Assembly: GCF_900156825.1 (NCBI RefSeq)
Contig: NZ_FTOV01000002.1
Coordinates: 496,001-560,000, forward strand
Length of the DNA stretch: 64,000 bases
Direction of reading: 5' to 3'
Source of the DNA: Chryseobacterium gambrini
GTDB lineage: Bacteria > Bacteroidota > Bacteroidia > Flavobacteriales > Weeksellaceae
Shown: piece after piece, positions 9,078 through 17,184 of the stretch
Numbering within the stretch: position 1 is the stretch's first letter
Layout of the letters: the number at the start of each line of letters is the position of its first letter
Made by a program: the position numbers and the translations under genes
Notes under the pieces: generated by a model
Database searches by the model: none
Told to the model about the DNA's origin: nothing
The model's input: only the letters and a program-made list of their open reading frames with translations

Positions 9078-10262
9078 ATGAAGAAATTAAATTTACTTTT
9101 TCCGGTTGTTTTGTTTTCGGTTCAGTCTGTTTTCGGGCAGAGAATTGATAAAGAAACCATCAGTTTTCAGTTGCTGAAAGAGCCTGTTTTTACAACAGAT
9201 CTTGCCAACAGAAATTACACCATCACGGTAAAATCCCCTTATAATATTACGAAAGATGATGTTTTAAGGATGTCTAAAGAAGAGCATCAGAATCAGGTAA
9301 ATAATTATCAGACCAATGTAGAAACAGCAAAGATCGAACATCAGGAAAGGCTGAAAGATTACGAAGCAGAAGTAAAAAAGCTTCAGGAAAAATTCAAGCT
9401 TGAATCTGCTGAGTACAATAAATTATCTGCTGTCGAAAAAATTGCCGCTGTAAACGGAGCGCCAATTTTAAGACTGCCTTCAAGACCTGTCCTCAATATT
9501 CCGCCGATGCCGGTTTACAGACAGCCCGACCTTAAAGATGCTCTAATTGTCGATAATAAAATTCTCGCTTCTCAGATGGATGTTGCCGGATTTTCAAAAG
9601 GAGGGAATCATCTTGATGTGCTTGTTGAAATGGAAAGAACGAATTTTCAGGACAATCAGGGGAAAACATTCGCCAATCAGCCGGTGAGAATTGTCGGAAA
9701 ACAGAACGGAGTGGTTAAATTAGACAAAACCTATTTTTCAGACTTTGCCGAAATTGCAAGTGTACCCACAAATGAAATCAACCTCAATGTCCACGAAAAA
9801 AGATATCTGCAGAGAACAATGGACCGTACAAGAAATATCATCAATGATCATTTCGGATATCAGACCATCAATTCATCGGTTACTCTAGAAACGGTAAAAA
9901 ATAAAGGGGATTACGACGATCTGGAAAAAGCATATATCTATGTAACGACCAATCTTAAGAAACTTCAGGCAAAATCCGATTACGCGCCCAATAAAGTTGC
10001 CATGGAAAATATGCAGAAGGGAATCGAGATGTGGAAAGCTGCGCTTGGAAAAGTTAATTACAACGATAAAAAAGCACTGTACAACCAAAAAATAGGAGAG
10101 TATCTGTATTTCAATTTAATAAGGCTGAATCTTGCTTTGGGAAATTACACAGAAGCGGAAAAATATTTAAACGAACTTCAGGAACATTTGGTAGACATCA
10201 AACTGTCTTACGATGCCAACCTCGAATTAAAAAGATTAGAAGAAAAAATTTATAATAACTAA
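9078..10262 (+). CDS. Exported protein of unknown function
   Basis: A 394-residue product with a Sec signal peptide (MKKLNLLFPVVLFSVQSVFGQ). Residues about 70-130 are charged and helical, rich in E, K and Q, and probably coiled-coil. The C-terminal 100 residues look like TPR-type helical hairpins (LNLALGNYTEAEKYLNELQEHL). ATG 9078 was chosen because the signal peptide begins there and the -7 box sits just upstream. It is 10 bases before the next gene, so the two form an operon. I do not recognise the family. Confidence 0.8.
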   Translation: MKKLNLLFPVVLFSVQSVFGQRIDKETISFQLLKEPVFTTDLANRNYTITVKSPYNITKDDVLRMSKEEHQNQVNNYQTNVETAKIEHQERLKDYEAEVKKLQEKFKLESAEYNKLSAVEKIAAVNGAPILRLPSRPVLNIPPMPVYRQPDLKDALIVDNKILASQMDVAGFSKGGNHLDVLVEMERTNFQDNQGKTFANQPVRIVGKQNGVVKLDKTYFSDFAEIASVPTNEINLNVHEKRYLQRTMDRTRNIINDHFGYQTINSSVTLETVKNKGDYDDLEKAYIYVTTNLKKLQAKSDYAPNKVAMENMQKGIEMWKAALGKVNYNDKKALYNQKIGEYLYFNLIRLNLALGNYTEAEKYLNELQEHLVDIKLSYDANLELKRLEEKIYNN

Positions 10263-10272
10263 AGAAAATAAT

Positions 10273-11697
10273 ATGATTAAACAGATTATTGCCTCTGTAA
10301 TGATTACCGCTTCTGTATGCGCATTTGCTCAGGTAAAAGTGGTGGAGGGAACAAAATTTACAACCGATGCCAATCTTGAAACCGACGAAAAACTGGTTTT
10401 GGCAGACGATTACAATTCTTATATGTTCAGCGCGATTAATATCGACGGATTAATGAGAAACGTATTTCCGCATAAAAAACTGCTGATGAGAAAACTCGAT
10501 CAGAACGGAAGTCTTGTAGATACTTACATTCAGGATTATGCGAATAAAACCAACGGTGTTCTTCACAACTATCTGGGTTCTCAGCAGATAGATGAAGACC
10601 GTTTTGTGGCATTTACGGAAGAATATTTCGGAAAAGAAAACAGAAAAGAGGTTTTTCAGCACGTTTTCAGTAAAAAATCGGGAACGTTTACCACAAAAAG
10701 TATCGCAAAATATACGATTGAATCTACCAACAAATCGGGAACGACCTACGTAGTTTTTTCTGAGAACGGAAAATATGCAGCCGTTTTCAACGACCGATAT
10801 GCCACGAAAAAAACAGACAACATCAATGATGCTCTGGTTCTCGATTTAAGAACATTAACGCCGCTTTGGAACAAAGAAATTTCTTTAAGCAGCGATTATG
10901 TGGAAAAATCATTAACCTTAACCAACTCCGGAAAAATTGTGTTGCTTCGTAAAGCTGCGGGCTGGAAAGAATCTTATAAAATAGAGATGGTTTCCAACAC
11001 GGAAGATAAAGATCTGCCTTTTGATGATAAATACATTCCTGAAAAATTATACGCGATCAGCAAAAACGACAGCGATTATCTGGTAACTTTCGGAAGAAAA
11101 AATCAGGCAGTTACGATGGGCGGAAGTACCTTCGGAACAGTGATGTTTTACGACATCAAATCCGGAAAAGCAGTAATCAGCAGTACCAATCTTGCGGGAG
11201 CGAAAGATATGAACGATGTGAAAGTAATTAAAACCATCGTAAAAGGAGATGAGGTTTTAATGGCGGTGCAGCAGGAAACAATTTCGAGACCGATGCCGAC
11301 TGCAATGAACCGTTTTCCGGATCCTGAATATAAGCTTGATGTGGGTGTTTTAATGAAATTCAATAAAGAAGGAGAAGTAAAGCAGTTTGTACCGCTTGGA
11401 AGCAATCCTTCGGGAAGAAGAGTTCAGGTGATTGAATCCGGAGACAATCTGTATGTTTCCGCATTCTATCCGAAAGGAGCATTCGGGAATACAGGTTTCT
11501 CCATGAAATCTTTTGATTTTGGCAGTCTGGCTCCGAAAGAACTTACACTCGATTATAAAGGAAGAAACTTCTTCCAGAATTATGGTTTTACAGACGGAAA
11601 CTTAGTACAGTTTGTTCCTGCAAACAATAAATTGTTGTTTCTGGACAAAAACGGGAAAGACGTTCAGATGTTCAGCGTTTACAATTTTGTAAAATAA
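10273..11697 (+). CDS. Exported protein of unknown function
   Basis: A 474-residue protein with a clear signal peptide (MIKQIIASVMITASVCAFAQ). The mature part is beta-rich with short repeating strand patterns, suggesting a propeller or other all-beta fold, but I see no named motif. It lies 10 bases after the preceding exported protein, and a hairpin at 11721-11753 ends the unit. The pair probably acts together in the periplasm or at the outer membrane. Function unknown. Confidence 0.8.
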   Translation: MIKQIIASVMITASVCAFAQVKVVEGTKFTTDANLETDEKLVLADDYNSYMFSAINIDGLMRNVFPHKKLLMRKLDQNGSLVDTYIQDYANKTNGVLHNYLGSQQIDEDRFVAFTEEYFGKENRKEVFQHVFSKKSGTFTTKSIAKYTIESTNKSGTTYVVFSENGKYAAVFNDRYATKKTDNINDALVLDLRTLTPLWNKEISLSSDYVEKSLTLTNSGKIVLLRKAAGWKESYKIEMVSNTEDKDLPFDDKYIPEKLYAISKNDSDYLVTFGRKNQAVTMGGSTFGTVMFYDIKSGKAVISSTNLAGAKDMNDVKVIKTIVKGDEVLMAVQQETISRPMPTAMNRFPDPEYKLDVGVLMKFNKEGEVKQFVPLGSNPSGRRVQVIESGDNLYVSAFYPKGAFGNTGFSMKSFDFGSLAPKELTLDYKGRNFFQNYGFTDGNLVQFVPANNKLLFLDKNGKDVQMFSVYNFVK

Positions 11698-11720
11698 TTT
11701 AATCAAAATAATATTGAAAG

Positions 11721-11753
11721 AATCAGCCTTAAATTTTTAGGGCTGATTTTTTT
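11721..11753 (+). terminator. Terminator of the 9078-11697 operon
   Basis: Stem AATCAGCC (11721-11728) pairs with GGCTGATT (11741-11748) and is followed by a run of T. Confidence 0.85.
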
Positions 11754-11833
11754 GATTTAAAATAGTTTCAGTTTGAAGATGAGAAATCGTTGCAAAACCA
11801 TAAAATCGAATATTCTCAAAACCCTTATTCATT

Positions 11834-12342
11834 GTTAAGTGTAACGGCTTTGTGAACCTAAAAACGTTTAATAAAACTTGTTTACAGTAATTTCGGAATT
11901 AACCGCAAAAGATGCAAAAGATAATAATAAAGCGAATTTCCAGAATAATCAAAGCGCTTAAAAGAATAAAAATCAAAGATTTTTAAAAACTATTGTGATC
12001 TTCTTATTTATAATCATCAGCTTTAAATAAACATTTAGTTCATCTTTTGAACCTTTTGCGGTTAAATAAAAAGTGTAAACAGATTTCATAATTAAAAAAT
12101 CCTTCGTGCGCTTTGTGTTAAATTAAGCATCACGATTAAAACCTGCGAATCAAAAAAATTAAAACAAACGTTCCCTTATTCTTTGTTAAGTGTAACGGCT
12201 TTGTGAACCTAAAAACGTTTCATAATTAAAAATCCTTCGTGAGCTTTGTATTCAATTAAGCATCATGATTAAAACCTGCGAATCAAAAAAAATTCCCTTA
12301 TTCTTTGTTAAGTGTAACGGCTTTGTGACCCTAAAAACGTTT
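11834..12342. repeat. Left cluster of type-B repeats
   Basis: A 36-base box beginning GTTAAGTGTAACGGC and ending CTAAAAACGTTT occurs at 11834-11869, 12185-12220 and 12307-12342. Between copies runs a second shared segment containing AATCCTTCGTG and TTAAAACCTGCGAATC. The same boxes occur again at 14486-14521 and 14615-14650, on the other side of the peptide/GLPGLI gene pair. No open frame of credible composition covers them. Confidence 0.85.
11899..12065. repeat. Type-A repeat, copy 1 (167 bp with terminal inverted repeats)
   Basis: It begins TTAACCGCAAAAGATGC and ends with the near-complement CCTTTTGCGGTTAA, so the whole element can fold back on itself. Copies 2 and 3 at 12372-12538 and 12832-12997 are almost identical over their full length. 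Confidence 0.85.
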
Positions 12343-12371
12343 AATAAAACTTGTTTACAGTAATTTCGGAA

Positions 12372-12538
12372 TTAACCGCAAAAGATGCAAAAGATAATAA
12401 TAAAGCGAATTTCCAGAATAATCAAAGCACTCAAAAGAATAAAAATCAAAGATTTTTAAAAACTATTGTGATCTTCTTATTTATAATTACCAGCTTTAAA
12501 TAAACATTTAGATAATCTTTTGAACCTTTTGCGGTTAA
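12372..12538. repeat. Type-A repeat, copy 2
   Basis: This is an almost exact copy of 11899-12065, including the bases before it (CAGTAATTTCGGAA). The duplicated block is therefore longer than the inverted-repeat element itself. Confidence 0.85.
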
Positions 12539-12605
12539 ATAAAAAGTGTAAACAGATTTCATAATTAAAAAACCTTTGTGAGCTTTGTGTTCAATTAAGC
12601 AATCG

Positions 12606-12777
12606 CCTTTCCAGAGCCACCGCCGAAAGGAGGACGCTTTCGGGAACTGCCGAAACCATCTCGCCAAGAGGAGCAAATTTTCGGAGCTCTCCGAGGGTAT
12701 TCCGCCCAAGGTTACATACTATCGGGAACTCCCGAAATCATCTCGCCAAAAGAAATATGATTTCGGAAACCTCCGAA
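12606..12777. repeat. Array of evenly spaced short palindromes
   Basis: Four hairpins begin at 12638, 12681, 12722 and 12762, a period of 40-43 bases. Each has a TCGG...CCGA core (for example TCGGAGCTCTCCGA at 12681-12694 and TCGGGAACTCCCGA at 12722-12735). The spacers share CATCTCGCCAA after hairpins 1 and 3. A further CCTTTC...GAAAGG dyad precedes them. The block is more GC-rich than its surroundings. Short frames through it give only repeated low-information peptides, so I treat it as non-coding. Confidence 0.75.
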
Positions 12778-12831
12778 GCTAAAATGCCAGAGTGAGCATA
12801 TTTTAGGAACTTCTTTAAATTAATTTCGGAA

Positions 12832-12997
12832 TTAACCGCAAAAGATGCAAAAGATAATAATAAAGCGAATTTCCAGAATAATCAAAGTGCTCAAAAGAAT
12901 AAAAATCAAAGATTTTTAAAAACTATTGTGATCCTCTTATTTATAATCACCAACTTTAAATAAACATTTAGTTCATCTTTTGTGACTTTTGCGGTTA
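12832..12997. repeat. Type-A repeat, copy 3
   Basis: Same element as copies 1 and 2, with slight divergence at the right end (TTTTGTGACTTTTGCGGTTAG). It lies about 110 bases before the -7 box of the small peptide gene. Confidence 0.8.
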
Positions 12998-13106
12998 GAT
13001 AAACTTCTCATAAAAAGTTAGCAGTAAAATAAAATAATGTTTTAAAACGGCTTCTGTCAGGGGGTTAACATAATAAAATTTTTCTCTTTTGTTTGATTTA
13101 TAGCCA

Positions 13107-13114
13107 TATATTTG
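13107..13114 (+). promoter_or_regulatory. -7 promoter box of the small secreted peptide gene
   Basis: TATATTTG matches TAnnTTTG and lies 28 bases before ATG 13143. Confidence 0.55.
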
Positions 13115-13142
13115 CTGTTCAATTTTAAAAAAATATACAATT

Positions 13143-13415
13143 ATGAAAAAAGTATTTTTTGTCGCTATGCTTGGTGTAACGGGTCTTGTTAGTGCTAAAG
13201 GAACACCTGTAAAAAACTTAAATCTTAAGGCTGCAAAAACAATAGTAAGTACTAAAGTGGTAAAAAAGACAAAAAAAACGGCTAAATTCAAGAGTACTTT
13301 TGTTACTTATACTTCTTGTGGTGTAGCTGCTACCACTACTCAGGACTGGACTAACGAACAAGGACAAATTTGGGCCAACATGGTTGAAGCAATTTATTGT
13401 GGACACGGTTATTAA
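13143..13415 (+). CDS. Small secreted peptide of unknown function
   Basis: A 90-residue product with a Sec signal peptide (MKKVFFVAMLGVTGLVSA). A basic stretch follows at residues about 36-50 (KVVKKTKKTAKFK), then a C-terminal segment with two cysteines (TYTSCGVAATT and IYCGHGY). The composition suggests an exported, perhaps processed, peptide. I do not recognise the family. It is followed by a strong hairpin (13441-13471) and then a GLPGLI-family gene, a pairing that suggests a joint function. It could be a bacteriocin-like or structural peptide. That is inference only. Confidence 0.75.
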   Translation: MKKVFFVAMLGVTGLVSAKGTPVKNLNLKAAKTIVSTKVVKKTKKTAKFKSTFVTYTSCGVAATTTQDWTNEQGQIWANMVEAIYCGHGY

Positions 13416-13440
13416 TAGTTAAGAAATAACAAATCTTCAT

Positions 13441-13471
13441 TTGCACATATGGTTTTATATGTGCAATTTTT
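13441..13471 (+). terminator. Hairpin between the peptide and GLPGLI genes
   Basis: A perfect 10-bp stem (TTGCACATAT with ATATGTGCAA, loop GGTTTT) is followed by five T. It probably terminates part of the peptide transcripts, leaving lower expression of the downstream gene. Confidence 0.8.
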
Positions 13472-13491
13472 CATAATAAAAAGCAATATCA

Positions 13492-14340
13492 ATGTCTTAT
13501 CATAAAAAACTATTTCAACTATTCGTTTTATTTTACAGTATTTTATTTTATTCTCAATTGAATACTAAAGATTCATTGCGAGGAGAGTTCATTTACTTAT
13601 TGAAAGCTAAATTAAATACGTTAAATCCTAATCAGACAGATGAAGAACTATTCTCACTTCAGGTAGCTGATTATCGTATATTTTTTAGTAGTCTTAATTC
13701 TTTGAAAAGAGATTCTGTAGCCGGTATTGTTTCAAGAAAAGCAATTAATAATGGTGGAGGGGTTTTTGATTTCAGAGGGACGTCAATGCCACAAACAAAG
13801 TTTTCTTATACGATCATACAAACCAATGAAAATATACAGTATTTTCAAAGAGTTGCCATGTCTTTACTATCATATAAAGAATCGGTAATAAAAGATTGGA
13901 AACTTATTGATGAAACAAAAATAATAAATACAATTAATTGCAAAAAAGCAAAGGTTTCATATAAAGGCAGAAATTGGACTGCATGGTATTCTGCAGAAAT
14001 TCCATTGCCTTATGGTCCTTATAAATTCAGTGGATTGCCGGGATTAATCATAAAAATAACTGATGATAAAGGGGATTATGATTTTGAGCTGGTAAGATCT
14101 GTATCTAATTCTAAATTGAAAGACAGATTGGTAAATATATACGAAAACAGATACACTAATTCAACGGAAACAACTAAAACAGAATTAGAAAAAACGTTAC
14201 AAAATTTCAGAGAAAATTCATTAGGAATACTGGAAAGTCTTGGAACAAGTGTTACTCCGGAACAAAGAAAAATCATCATGGAAAGACAGAAAGAAATGCA
14301 GTTAAGGAAAAAGGGAGATAACCCTATAGAATTAAATTAG
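13492..14340 (+). CDS. GLPGLI family protein
   Basis: A 282-residue exported protein with an N-terminal hydrophobic segment (LFQLFVLFYSILFYSQ). It carries the family-defining motif SGLPGLIIKITDDKGDYDFELV near residues 182-201, preceded by AWYSAEIPLPYGPYKF, which is also typical. GLPGLI proteins are Bacteroidota exported proteins of unknown role, often next to small secreted peptides or outer-membrane proteins. The C-terminus is long and charged. Base use is more AT-rich than in the genes at 9-12 kb. Its only close partner is the peptide gene upstream. Confidence 0.9.
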   Translation: MSYHKKLFQLFVLFYSILFYSQLNTKDSLRGEFIYLLKAKLNTLNPNQTDEELFSLQVADYRIFFSSLNSLKRDSVAGIVSRKAINNGGGVFDFRGTSMPQTKFSYTIIQTNENIQYFQRVAMSLLSYKESVIKDWKLIDETKIINTINCKKAKVSYKGRNWTAWYSAEIPLPYGPYKFSGLPGLIIKITDDKGDYDFELVRSVSNSKLKDRLVNIYENRYTNSTETTKTELEKTLQNFRENSLGILESLGTSVTPEQRKIIMERQKEMQLRKKGDNPIELN

Positions 14341-14343
14341 TAT

Positions 14344-14368
14344 AATAAAACAGGAATCCTGTCTTATT
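14344..14368 (+). terminator. Possible terminator after the GLPGLI gene
   Basis: AATAA...ACAGGAATCCTGT...TTATT forms a hairpin just after the stop codon, but it lacks a clean T run. Confidence 0.45.
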
Positions 14369-14394
14369 ATTCAAAATGATAGCCTTTATTCAGT

Positions 14395-14735
14395 TAAAAA
14401 TCGTTCTTCAGCTTTGTGTTCAATTAAGCATCAAGATTAAAACCTGTGAATCAAAAAAATTAAAACAAACTTTCCATTATTCATTGTTAAGTGTAACGGC
14501 TTTATGAACCTAAAAACGTTTCATAATTAAAAATCCTTCGTGAGCTTTGTATTCAATTAAGCAACATGATTAAAACCTTCGAATCAAAAGTTAAAAAAAA
14601 TTCCCTTATTCATTGTTAAGTGTAACGGCTTTGTGAACCTAAAAACGTTTCATAATTAAAAATCCTTCGTGCGCTTTGTGTTCAATTAAGCATCATGATT
14701 AAAACCTGCGAATCAAAAAAATTAAAACAAACTTA
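14395..14735. repeat. Right cluster of type-B repeats
   Basis: Three copies of the AATCCTTCGTG...TTAAAACCTGCGAATC segment (from about 14400, 14529 and 14658) alternate with two copies of the 36-base GTTAAGTGTAACGGC box (14486-14521 and 14615-14650). They match the left cluster at 11834-12342. Together with the left cluster they bracket the peptide and GLPGLI genes. The rest of the gap 14341-14798 shows nothing else. Confidence 0.85.
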
Positions 14736-14798
14736 TTCATTTAAAATCCTGTTCCACTAAAATTTTGTTAATTTGAAGAATTATTAAAACTGAAAAAT

Positions 14799-15257
14799 AT
14801 GCAGATTCAATCCGTTTCCGTTGATGATTATATTTCCCAGATTCCCGAAGAAAGACAGGAAATATTCAGAAAAATGTATCAGACAATTAACGATAATTTA
14901 CCCGAAGGTTTTACGCAGGGGTCAAGCTACGGAATGATCGGTTGGGCAGTTCCTCTGGAAACGTATCCCGACGGTTATCACTGTACACCCGGATCGCCTT
15001 TGCCTTTCATCAGCATTGCTTCCCAGAAAAATTTCGTTGCGTTGTATCACATGGGAATGTATGCGAAACCCGAACTGCTGAACTGGTTTGTAGAAGAATT
15101 TCCGAAACATTCCAAAAAGAAGCTGGATATGGGCAAATCCTGTGTGCGCTTCAAAAAAATGGAAGATATTCCGATGGAATTGTTGGCAGAAATGAGCCGG
15201 AAAATGACTGTTGAAGAATGGATTGATATTTATGAAACCAATTTTAGAAAGAAATAA
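14799..15257 (+). CDS. DUF1801 domain protein
   Basis: A 152-residue cytosolic protein with the DUF1801 pattern: VDDYISQIPEERQEIFRKMYQTI at the start, GSSYGMIGWAVP in the middle, ISIASQKNFVALYHMG, and a C-terminal RFKKMEDIPMELL. Related domains are found in small SRPBCC-neighbouring or iron-linked proteins, but no activity is established. It overlaps the next gene by 26 bases, so the two are co-transcribed. Confidence 0.85.
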   Translation: MQIQSVSVDDYISQIPEERQEIFRKMYQTINDNLPEGFTQGSSYGMIGWAVPLETYPDGYHCTPGSPLPFISIASQKNFVALYHMGMYAKPELLNWFVEEFPKHSKKKLDMGKSCVRFKKMEDIPMELLAEMSRKMTVEEWIDIYETNFRKK

Positions 15258-15891
15258 TTTTTTACTGAAAGTTTTTACGGCTTTTTCCCTTTTTGTCCTG
15301 ATAATGGGGTGTAAAAACTCACAGATTTCAGGTTTGAAGAATGGAGATTTGCTTTTTGTGACCGCAAAACAAACGGGACTTTCAGGAGCCATTAATAATG
15401 TCACCCAAAAGCAGGAAAATGCTTCTTTCGACCACATCGGTATTGTGGAAAAAGGTAAGGACGGAATTTTCGTACTTCACGCCGCTCCAAAAGGCGGTTC
15501 GCAGAAGCAGGAAATGAAGGATTTCCTGAAAGATCAGTCGGAAGAAGGACAGCGGATTATAGTTTACCGTCTGAAATCCGAATACCAAAAATCGATTCCT
15601 TCCGCGCTTGAAAAGGCAAATTCCATGTTAGGGAAACCGTATAACTTCAATTATATTCTGGATGAAAACTCGTATTACTGTTCAGATTTTATAGAAAGAA
15701 CTTTTCGGGAAGATCATATTTTTAAGCTGGAACCAATGACCTTCATCGATCCGAAAACAGGAAAAACAAATGCTTTTTGGGAAGAATTTTATCAAAAGAA
15801 AAATCTGAAAGTTCCCGAAGGAGAGTTAGGCTGCAATCCGAATGGTCTGGCTGTTTCTCAAAAACTGGAAAGAGTGATGGAACTTAAATAA
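15232..15891 (+). CDS. YiiX/YebB-like NlpC/P60-type cysteine hydrolase, lipoprotein
   Basis: A 219-residue product with a lipobox (FVLIMGC, Cys about residue 26). The fold is permuted NlpC/P60: GLKNGDLLFVTAKQ, then a likely catalytic His in DHIGIVEKG, and a likely catalytic Cys in SYYCSDFIERTF. This arrangement, His before Cys, is that of YiiX/YebB-like proteins, thought to cleave or bind acylated or peptide substrates at the envelope. I chose ATG 15232 over TTG 15211 because the lipoprotein signal follows it at normal distance. It overlaps the DUF1801 gene, which suggests translational coupling. Confidence 0.8.
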   Translation: MKPILERNNFLLKVFTAFSLFVLIMGCKNSQISGLKNGDLLFVTAKQTGLSGAINNVTQKQENASFDHIGIVEKGKDGIFVLHAAPKGGSQKQEMKDFLKDQSEEGQRIIVYRLKSEYQKSIPSALEKANSMLGKPYNFNYILDENSYYCSDFIERTFREDHIFKLEPMTFIDPKTGKTNAFWEEFYQKKNLKVPEGELGCNPNGLAVSQKLERVMELK

Positions 15892-16391
15892 AACATAAAT
15901 TATATTAAAGTTGATATAAGGATATAAGAAGCGAAACCTTATATGAAAACTTTTGTGTTAGTTAGACAAGCGAATTAGCATAGTCTGGCTTAATAGTATT
16001 TCAAATTACTATTTTCTTTGTTTTCTGCTATAGATCTATTTTGAAAACGAAGCATTTGAATCCATTTAAATCCAAATTTTGTTTAAACTTTTTTGTAAAT
16101 AAAAATATTCTTATCTGAAAACGCAATGACGCAGGATTTTTATTCGTCTCAAATCTTTAAAGCGCAGGAAAATCAAAGATTTCCAATAAGGATTCATGCT
16201 TAATTTTATCGCAGATAAAATCTTTGCGTCTTAAGACGATGTAGTATTTAATGATATTTTGCGCCTTTGCAATGTTTAAAATTAAAAGAGCTTTAGCCTT
16301 TTTTGTTATTGGAAAAATCAAATGGTTTTAACCGAAAAATAAACATCACAGAAAAAATTTGCTTAAAATTAAAAAAACATTACCCTACTAA
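15892..16391. other. Gene-less stretch with decayed repeat
   Basis: No credible frame is present. Bases about 16125-16280 resemble the type-A/B style (GCAGGAAAATCAAAGATTTCC, AAAATCTTTGCGTC) but match neither family closely. It is probably an older, decayed member. Confidence 0.4.
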
Positions 16392-16422
16392 TTTGGTAGA
16401 CTAATATTTTTTTATATTTTTG
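16392..16422 (+). promoter_or_regulatory. Promoter of the NIL-domain gene
   Basis: TTTG at 16392-16395 and TATTTTTG at 16415-16422 are separated by 19 bases, a textbook Bacteroidota TTTG-N19-TAnnTTTG promoter. The leader to ATG 16503 is about 75 bases. I could not match it to a known riboswitch. Confidence 0.75.
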
Positions 16423-16502
16423 TCAGACAATTAGCACAGAGCAACAGAATATTAAATCTGAAAAAAGTTTTCTCTGAAAGTTTAACCCTAAAATGTTGAG
16501 TT

Positions 16503-16814
16503 ATGGTAACACCAAATCCGGGACTACAGGTTTTACAAAATCAATTAAACCTGCCCAAAAAAGAATGGATACTGGAAATAGAGCTGAATGGTAAAATGAA
16601 ATTTGAACATTTAATGAATACCATTTATCATCAGTTCGGGATCTGTCATAAGGTGTTATCGGCTAACGTAGAATATGTAGACGGAAGAAGTTTCGGCGCA
16701 GTTCAGCTTTATATTAATGTAAGCTCAGAAGATTTTAAGCAATTAGAATTTTATCTGGAAAAAAATAAGCTTTTGAGTACCACGGTAGAATATACCTGTA
16801 GAAAATATACTTAA
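16503..16814 (+). CDS. Stand-alone NIL-domain protein
   Basis: A 103-residue protein built almost wholly of a NIL domain: WILEIELNGKMKFEHLMNTIYHQFGICHKVLSANVEYVDGRSFGAVQLYI, then a helix and a last strand. NIL domains are ACT-like ligand-sensing domains usually found at the C-terminus of methionine ABC transporter ATPases. Here no transporter gene is attached or adjacent. It has its own strong promoter and terminator, so it is an independent unit. A methionine-sensing or sulfur role is inferred from the domain alone. Confidence 0.75.
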   Translation: MVTPNPGLQVLQNQLNLPKKEWILEIELNGKMKFEHLMNTIYHQFGICHKVLSANVEYVDGRSFGAVQLYINVSSEDFKQLEFYLEKNKLLSTTVEYTCRKYT

Positions 16815-16837
16815 GAGATTCATATAGTTTTAATTAC

Positions 16838-16876
16838 AACAAACGACCATTACATTTTTTGTGACCGGTCGTTTTT
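16838..16876 (+). terminator. Terminator after the NIL-domain gene
   Basis: AACGACC and GGTCGTT arms around an 18-base loop are followed by TTTATTTTTT. Confidence 0.7.
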
Positions 16877-17140
16877 ATTTTTTGTTGAAAATTAAGAACC
16901 TTTTTAAATTTTTATAATTATTTTTTGACGCAGGGTTTAATTCACTTTTTTACATCTTATTTTCAGAAAGCAAAGGCAAATAAAATTTGCTTCATGAAAC
17001 CTGAAAACGCTGTTTGATCAAATCAACTTGTTGATTACTCTTTGCTCACTTTATAACAAGTAATGTAAATATAATCTTCGTTAAAAAAGGAATGATGATT
17101 TCTGAATATTTAATCAAATTTAAACAGTTTCTAAAGCTAA
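16877..17140. other. Gene-less stretch
   Basis: This is AT-rich sequence between two converging terminators. I see no credible gene, repeat or promoter in it. Confidence 0.5.
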
Positions 17141-17145
17141 AAAAA

Positions 17146-17168
17146 GACCACTCAAAAAGTGGTCTCTG
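17146..17168 (-). terminator. Terminator after murA
   Basis: GACCACT-CAAAA-AGTGGTC forms a 7-bp stem. Read on the minus strand it runs into a T tract, 20 bases past the murA stop. Confidence 0.85.
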
Positions 17169-17184
17169 TATTTTAAAATAAAAA

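Noticed and set aside
12606..12777. CRISPR array
   Set aside because: The repeated units are about 40 bases with degenerate hairpins and related spacers. There are no identical direct repeats with unique spacers and no cas genes.
12585..12782. A 65-codon frame through the palindrome array
   Set aside because: Its product merely repeats short phrases (FGNCRNHLAKRS, YDFGNLRS) that follow from the DNA palindromes. No start signal or conserved composition supports a gene.
16428..16502. SAM-type riboswitch in the NIL gene leader
   Set aside because: I looked for SAM-I and SAM-II core blocks and saw none.
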